DNA of 64,000 nucleotides from Balanoglossus misakiensis (Eukaryota > Hemichordata), in the NCBI GenBank assembly GCA_040954595.2, contig CM082595.2:3906001-3970000 (forward strand). Direction: 5' to 3'. The notes beneath the pieces were generated by a model. The model was not told where the DNA came from. It saw only the letters and a list, made by a program, of their open reading frames with translations, and ran no database searches. Position numbers and translations under genes: made by a program. Shown here piece by piece: positions 59,133-64,000 of this stretch; the stretch's first letter is position 1, and each line of letters opens with the position of its first letter.

Positions 59133-61030
59133 GTCTCCTGAATGTACACACGCACCGATTTGGAGTGTAGCGCCGAATGAATAGGACTCAAGTGCGAACG
59201 TCACAGTCAATCATTGGACATTCCCAGTGCCCTCCCTCGTAGCGGCCCGTTTTTCAGATGTATATTGCGCCCTGAGCTGAAGTGGGGAAAATGCAAGCAG
59301 ATTTCAGCCAATAGGACTGGTGCATAAGTAAAACAAAACCCGCCGATGAAAGGGACACCGTAAATGGGCAGTAAATAGGAACGCCGCAGATAGCCTCGTA
59401 CCACAGCTCCCACTAGGACACGCGTTCTCCAGGCGACTGCGCGCCCAAATTGGCGTTCAGCACGCGGGGCCCCACACAGCGCACGCACTGATGAAACCGC
59501 GTCACAGCGAGAACGGACCAAGCGGGGGACATCAGCGGCGCGGTGGCCACCCCCGCCCGTAAAAAATCGGCACACCATTCGAAACATTAGCTGACATCCC
59601 CTGTAATCAAGTCATGTCATCCATTTTATTGGTCCATTCTCTATCATTTAATAGCTCCCGCGAAAAGAAACTAAACGCACCGCATCTGATCCTCAAAAAG
59701 AGAACTTCCCAACATCTTTTTGCGCCGACAGTATGAAATCATGCACCAAGAAAGAAACCACAATCACGCTGCGAACGTAATAATTGCTTCCAAAACAACT
59801 GAAGGCCAAATTCAAGAAATCCTTGAAACATCTCTTATAGCTGGCCTATTTGCAATCGCAGTAATACATCTCTTTCCTACCAAACCGATACGACAATTAC
59901 ATAACTCCTTAAACACACAGCATACCGTCAACATAACCCTGAACATAACCCGAATGTCCGTGTGATATGTTGTTTAAATGTTATTTAGGTACAATTTCAA
60001 ACCGGGGGGAAATATGTCATCGTTTTGAGACAATGAAATTAGGAAATGTGGTCAGAATCGTCTGAGTATTTTGTGTGGCGTTTGGATTGAAATACGAAGT
60101 GTGGATGGTTTGTCAATATTTAGATTACCGAGCGCGATCCTTCACGCGGTGGACGCGGACGCGAAGTTGCGGTGCCTGCGGTTCTATTGTCCGTTTCATT
60201 TAGCGTCTGAAATGGACATGATACCTTTTGCATCGTCTTCCGGGGTGATCGGAAGATTATGCGAAAACTTTTAAAGGGAATTTAACTACGGCCGTTTCAA
60301 GGTTGCTATGACCCGAATTTCTGGCGTTTGCCCTGCAATGATAAGTGAACTTGAAGCCATTCACACCTGTAATGATTGACACACGGAATGCAAAGTTAGT
60401 GGTTTTAGTCCGGGAGATGTGTGAAAATGGGGCGAGAGGTGTTAACGTGGGCCTTTTCAAATCCTAGTATGTACTTTGACGCCTTCGAGTTTTTGTTAGC
60501 CTTTCTTGTCGTTTCTCGCTGAATTACAAAGTCAGCAAGGTGATCTACTGACACGATATGCAATCGTCAGAGCCTAGCCTAGCGTTTAATTATGGACAAA
60601 AAATTGACCCAATTGCAGAAAAGTTGGACCCACCCTCCCCCCTCATCTCTCCCCCTCTCTATCTCCTCCCATCTCTTCTCTCTTTCTCTATCCCTCTATC
60701 TCCTTCTCTCTCCCCCTTCTCTGTGTCTCTCGTTCGGCAGTCACGTGTACTTCATGACGCAAAGACAACCACGATGGATGTCGCTACTATCACACCGACT
60801 CCATGTGCAAATGTCAGATCGTAATCCCGATTACGTTCTCCCGGTATTAGCACCGCGTGTTTGTTTCCGGATATAGCCCGGCTCTCCACGTCAAAGAACG
60901 CAGTTTCTCGGGGTCAGTGGGAAATGTCGCAATGAAATGGTCATTTTTCATAACTGCCACTTCCATTAGACCGTATTAACTTTAAACCACAAAGCAAAAG
61001 GTCATCCATTCATCACGTGAAAAACCCCTG
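59133..61030. other. Region between two divergent transcription units
   Basis: It holds the promoter side of the adipolin-like gene (left) and of the candidate + strand gene (right). No exon is supported. A pyrimidine-only stretch of about 100 bases lies at 60628-60730 on the + strand. The 59.2-59.6 kb part is GC-rich and probably contains the adipolin-like promoter. Confidence 0.45.
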
Positions 61031-61035
61031 ATGAC

Positions 61036-61108
61036 GTTGCTAGGCGACGTAAAATCCAAATAAAAGAAATATATTACATCCGCCGGTGTCGATGGTCTCC
61101 AAGGCAAC
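61036..61108. promoter_or_regulatory. Pair of RFX X-box-like sites
   Basis: GTTGCTAGGCGAC at 61036-61048 and GTCTCCAAGGCAAC at 61095-61108 both fit the RFX palindrome (GTNNCC, short spacer, GGYAAC) with one or two mismatches. A TGACG half-CRE precedes the first. In animals such pairs are typical of promoters of ciliary genes, so this may mark the start of a cilium-related gene. Confidence 0.45.
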
Positions 61109-61179
61109 GTTCTCGTCGACGCGGTACCATCCGTCTCATCAACGTCTTTTGCGATTCTCTTAAAAGTTCACAGAATCAG
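61109..61179 (+). other. Candidate 5' UTR exon downstream of the X-boxes
   Basis: It ends CAGAATCAG|GTAATT at 61179/61180. Possible partner acceptors are tttcttttcttttccag at 61367 and ctcctttccgtcttaaccag at 61742. The left limit is not visible. Confidence 0.35.
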
Positions 61180-61742
61180 GTAATTGTAGATGATTTGTAC
61201 GTTTTAAAAACATTTTGCGAAGTTTGACAATTCTGACGCCTACAGCCGGCAACGCTTAATATCAATATAAATTGCTTAGATTGGTTAGATTTGAGATCGG
61301 ATATTGAGGTGCTTGTAATAAACTGTCCGATTGAGGTGCTTACGTATCGGTTTCTTTTCTTTTCCAGATGACGTCACGTGCACACATGACACGGATCCAA
61401 GTTGATTTGATTCTGTGATGACGTCATGTCTGATATTTACCATCTGCGATATAAACGCGTGATATTTTAAATGGGTTTAATAAGCGAAGGCCCCGGTTTC
61501 TGGATCTTGTCTTTCTATAGAAATCTCGTTCACCACCACCTGGCATAGCCACCTGTCTTTCTGTATGTCTGTCTGTCTGTCTGACACAGCAAGTTGTGCT
61601 GTGGTGATCACACGCGTAAGAGAGTGAGCAGAAAATGTTTTGATAGAGATATATCTTTCGAGAGTTGTACTTGCACGCAGAGCGAACTGCACGCTTCATC
61701 ACTTTATACATATAAAAATAAACTCCTTTCCGTCTTAACCAG

Positions 61743-62012
61743 CTGTTGGATTTTCCCTTTGACGCTTCAACCGGACATCACCGTGATAAGACAATGACCA
61801 AACAAGCAGAAACAACTTCTGCGATGCGATCAACTTCAGAGCACGTGCTTGTGTTTCCAGCAAGCAAACACCAACGGTCTCGGCGATACCACGACCGCAT
61901 GAAACAATCTATGTTTGGATTGTTTGCAAACAAGCCGGTCAAATCAAGGGGGGCTTTAGTCAAACAACTGTACAGGGATCCAGAATTCACCGAACATGGA
62001 AATGTAAACTGA
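61743..62012 (+). CDS. Candidate first coding exon of an unrecognised gene
   Basis: A strong acceptor at 61742 opens a frame with an ATG at 61794 that reads MTKQAETTSAMRSTSEHVLV, then PASKHQRSRRYHDRMK and SRGALVKQLYRDPEF. It either stops at 62010-62012 (72 residues) or splices at AAT|GTAAAC near 62003. The product is basic and hydrophilic, with no signal peptide or membrane segment. Together with the X-boxes about 0.7 kb upstream it could be a small cilium-associated protein or the start of a longer one whose later exons lie beyond the window. I do not recognise it. Confidence 0.35.
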   Translation: MLDFPFDASTGHHRDKTMTKQAETTSAMRSTSEHVLVFPASKHQRSRRYHDRMKQSMFGLFANKPVKSRGALVKQLYRDPEFTEHGNVN

Positions 62013-64000
62013 ACTCGTGTTCTGGGAATCTCTGACAACACAAAAGTCGACTGTTTGCGGCAAAAGTTTTAAAAATAGCCACAACGCTTAAAACGAACGT
62101 GTCATCGATCAGTTACAATTGAAATAAAATCAAAGCGATTTGATCAAATGATTTCACGATTACTTTTGACGCAATCCTACTTGCGTGGTTGAGTCGCAAG
62201 TCTGCGTGGGTGTTTCTCAAACGAATGTGTTTGTCAAACAGTGGTAATCTGCGGCTAGATCGGTACAATTTATAATCATTTCTGACAGTTGCGTGTTTTT
62301 TAATATCTGAAGTAAAGACGCTATGAAACCATTGCATCAGCTTGACCAAAGGGACAAAGACACATCTAGCCACAGATGTTAATCTAACTTGTCCAAAACG
62401 CACTTTAAACGCCCTCTGCTTCAAAGAAGAATACTGGAGTGTGCCTTTTCCCACTGAGAGACATGATAGTGAAATTTTCTACAGCAATATTCACGCGATT
62501 GCAACTGTTTTACAAACTACCATACAAAAACATTCAAGGAAACGAGCAGCATAGACCAATTTACGAACTCCACGAGACGATACGAGATATCGCGTGACTA
62601 GGCAGAACAAACAACAATCATGGCCCATCGTGTTATACGGCAAAAAAGGTACATTTTTGTTAAACTCTGTACATATTCTTGCTTCATACAAAGCTTGACC
62701 TTTAATACTGACTTAGCAAAGTTGGAGACTGACAGAAAAAGTTATCTGTCAGGCTCGTACACGAACAAATACTTTTATGTCTTGTTGAACTATTTTTCAT
62801 TTAGCCCTATTCCTGGAATATATCTTGGACGGATTTTGAACCAACTAATCAAGGACGCAAACAGACCCTTTAATCTTAATCAATCTGAGCCCGAAGGCTT
62901 ACCTTTCAAAATCCGCCTGAACTACCCGGAACCGGAACCGGAAACGCACAATGCGCGTTAATTATTTCTTTGATTCCGAAATCGTTTTTTACAGAGAGAA
63001 AGGTCAAACTATTAAGTCAAACGTTTATATAATAAAGATCGTCAATTCTCCAATGAATGCACGGCAGTTACCTTAAATTCTAATGCGGTTACAACCATGA
63101 GGGGATGGGATGGTTACGGGTTATCCAAATGGGCAGACGGAACGACAGAAATTATGAATAGATTTTGTATTTCCTTACAGGGGAACGCGAAACAACAAAG
63201 TAATAACGGCGTGACGTCACCACGCGCCTAATAAGACAAAGGAAATGGATAGTCACGGCTGAAAGCGACGTGAAAAACAGGAAGACAGAATGCGGTGCTT
63301 CTAAGTGGTTTTCGGGGGTGTGATTCATCTATTGTACGAGAGATGGTTAAGTGTATCCTTACCCAAGTTTAACTAAAATGCGCTCGGAATAGTTGTAAAT
63401 TGAGTGTGGGTGGTCGCGCGCTAATCAGTGAATATGTCCATTACAAACATCATCAAATTGAGCGCGCTGCTGAGCACCATGGCAAATACTGTCATATTCA
63501 CTCTCGCTTTAATTGTAAACGGGATTGAATTGAACTCTCGCGCTCTCTGTCACATCCGCGAAACGTGTTTAATATAACCCCGTATTAATCGTCCTCCTGG
63601 GTTACTCATCGCTGGTTATTGACGCCTTGAAACACGAGAATCCATTTTCTACAGTGTACTTTTTCTTAATATTTACTTTCCTCGCATTCTTCGTTTCTCC
63701 CGATTTTAACCGTAAACTAAACTAAATATTCCTATATTGGTTGCAATTTACTTACATTTGATGTGCGTTGTTTCTTTAGTTGGGATTTTCCTGGTCTTTC
63801 ACAGTTCAACCATAGATGACTCTGCAAGATATTTGAAAAGTTTATATTTATTTGGAAACCTTATATTTGAATGAGCAATATCGAAATTAATGTATTCTAG
63901 CAATTTTCAAACTAACTTCTCCTTTCAAACACACAAGCCAGTTATAAGCAAAAAAAGTCGATCGAAGTGACCTTGGACGTGAAAATACAACTCTAACGTC
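62013..64000. other. Right-edge sequence without a supported gene
   Basis: Several open frames exist but none has paired splice signals and recognisable protein features, apart from the weak minus-strand exon candidate at 63756-63821. A CRE-like TGACGTCA is at 63212-63219. Confidence 0.4.
63756..63821 (-). CDS. Weak candidate minus-strand exon
   Basis: Acceptor ttttcaaatatcttgcag, 22 open codons (SHLWLNCERPGKSQLKKQRT and two more), and a GTAAGT donor; phase 0 on both sides. Only one of three frames is open. There is no recognised domain and no neighbouring exon that clearly joins, so this may be chance. Confidence 0.2.

Noticed and set aside
62620-62961. 113-codon + strand open frame near the right edge
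   Set aside because: No motif, and a PEPEPE-rich end arising from a short GGAACC repeat; splice and promoter evidence is lacking.

Overview
This is eukaryotic nuclear DNA from an animal. It is AT-rich, with genes split by GT-AG introns, kilobase-scale introns, many simple-sequence repeats, fold-back elements and one 3.7-kb tandem array. The two multi-exon genes I can name are a calsyntenin and an adipolin/erythroferrone-type C1q-domain protein. With a class A neuropeptide-type GPCR they point to a metazoan. The short single-copy gene set and the sequence divergence from vertebrates suggest an invertebrate deuterostome (hemichordate, echinoderm or cephalochordate grade). I cannot fix the species from sequence alone.

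Layout. Bases 1-5.7 kb hold the last exons and poly(A) signal of an unrecognised + strand gene. Bases 8,355-26,856 (+) hold a complete calsyntenin gene: 15 coding exons, 926 codons, all splice phases consistent, plus a candidate 42-nt in-frame cassette exon in intron 1. From 29.6 to 32.6 kb there is a small + strand exon series with a duplicated last exon on either side of a minisatellite. From 32.77 to 36.51 kb there is an 87-bp-unit tandem array that fills what looks like one intron, flanked by splice-competent exon-like islands. Bases 37.7-39.54 kb (+) hold a GPCR gene with its coding sequence in one exon. Bases 59,132-41,722 (-) hold a complete eight-exon adipolin/erythroferrone-family gene (333 codons) whose first intron is 13.3 kb. 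It converges on the GPCR gene. From 61.0 kb to the right edge there is a probable promoter with RFX X-box-like sites and a candidate first coding exon of an unrecognised + strand gene, and a weak - strand exon candidate near the end.

The genes do not form an operon and show no evident shared pathway. Calsyntenin is a neuronal type I membrane protein and kinesin-1 cargo adaptor, the GPCR is a receptor probably for a peptide, and the adipolin-like gene encodes a secreted hormone-like protein. The rest of the window is intronic and intergenic DNA dominated by repeats. The most notable points are the intact adipolin/erythroferrone-type gene, the alternative terminal exon duplication, the satellite-filled intron, and the calsyntenin microexon and tandem donor.
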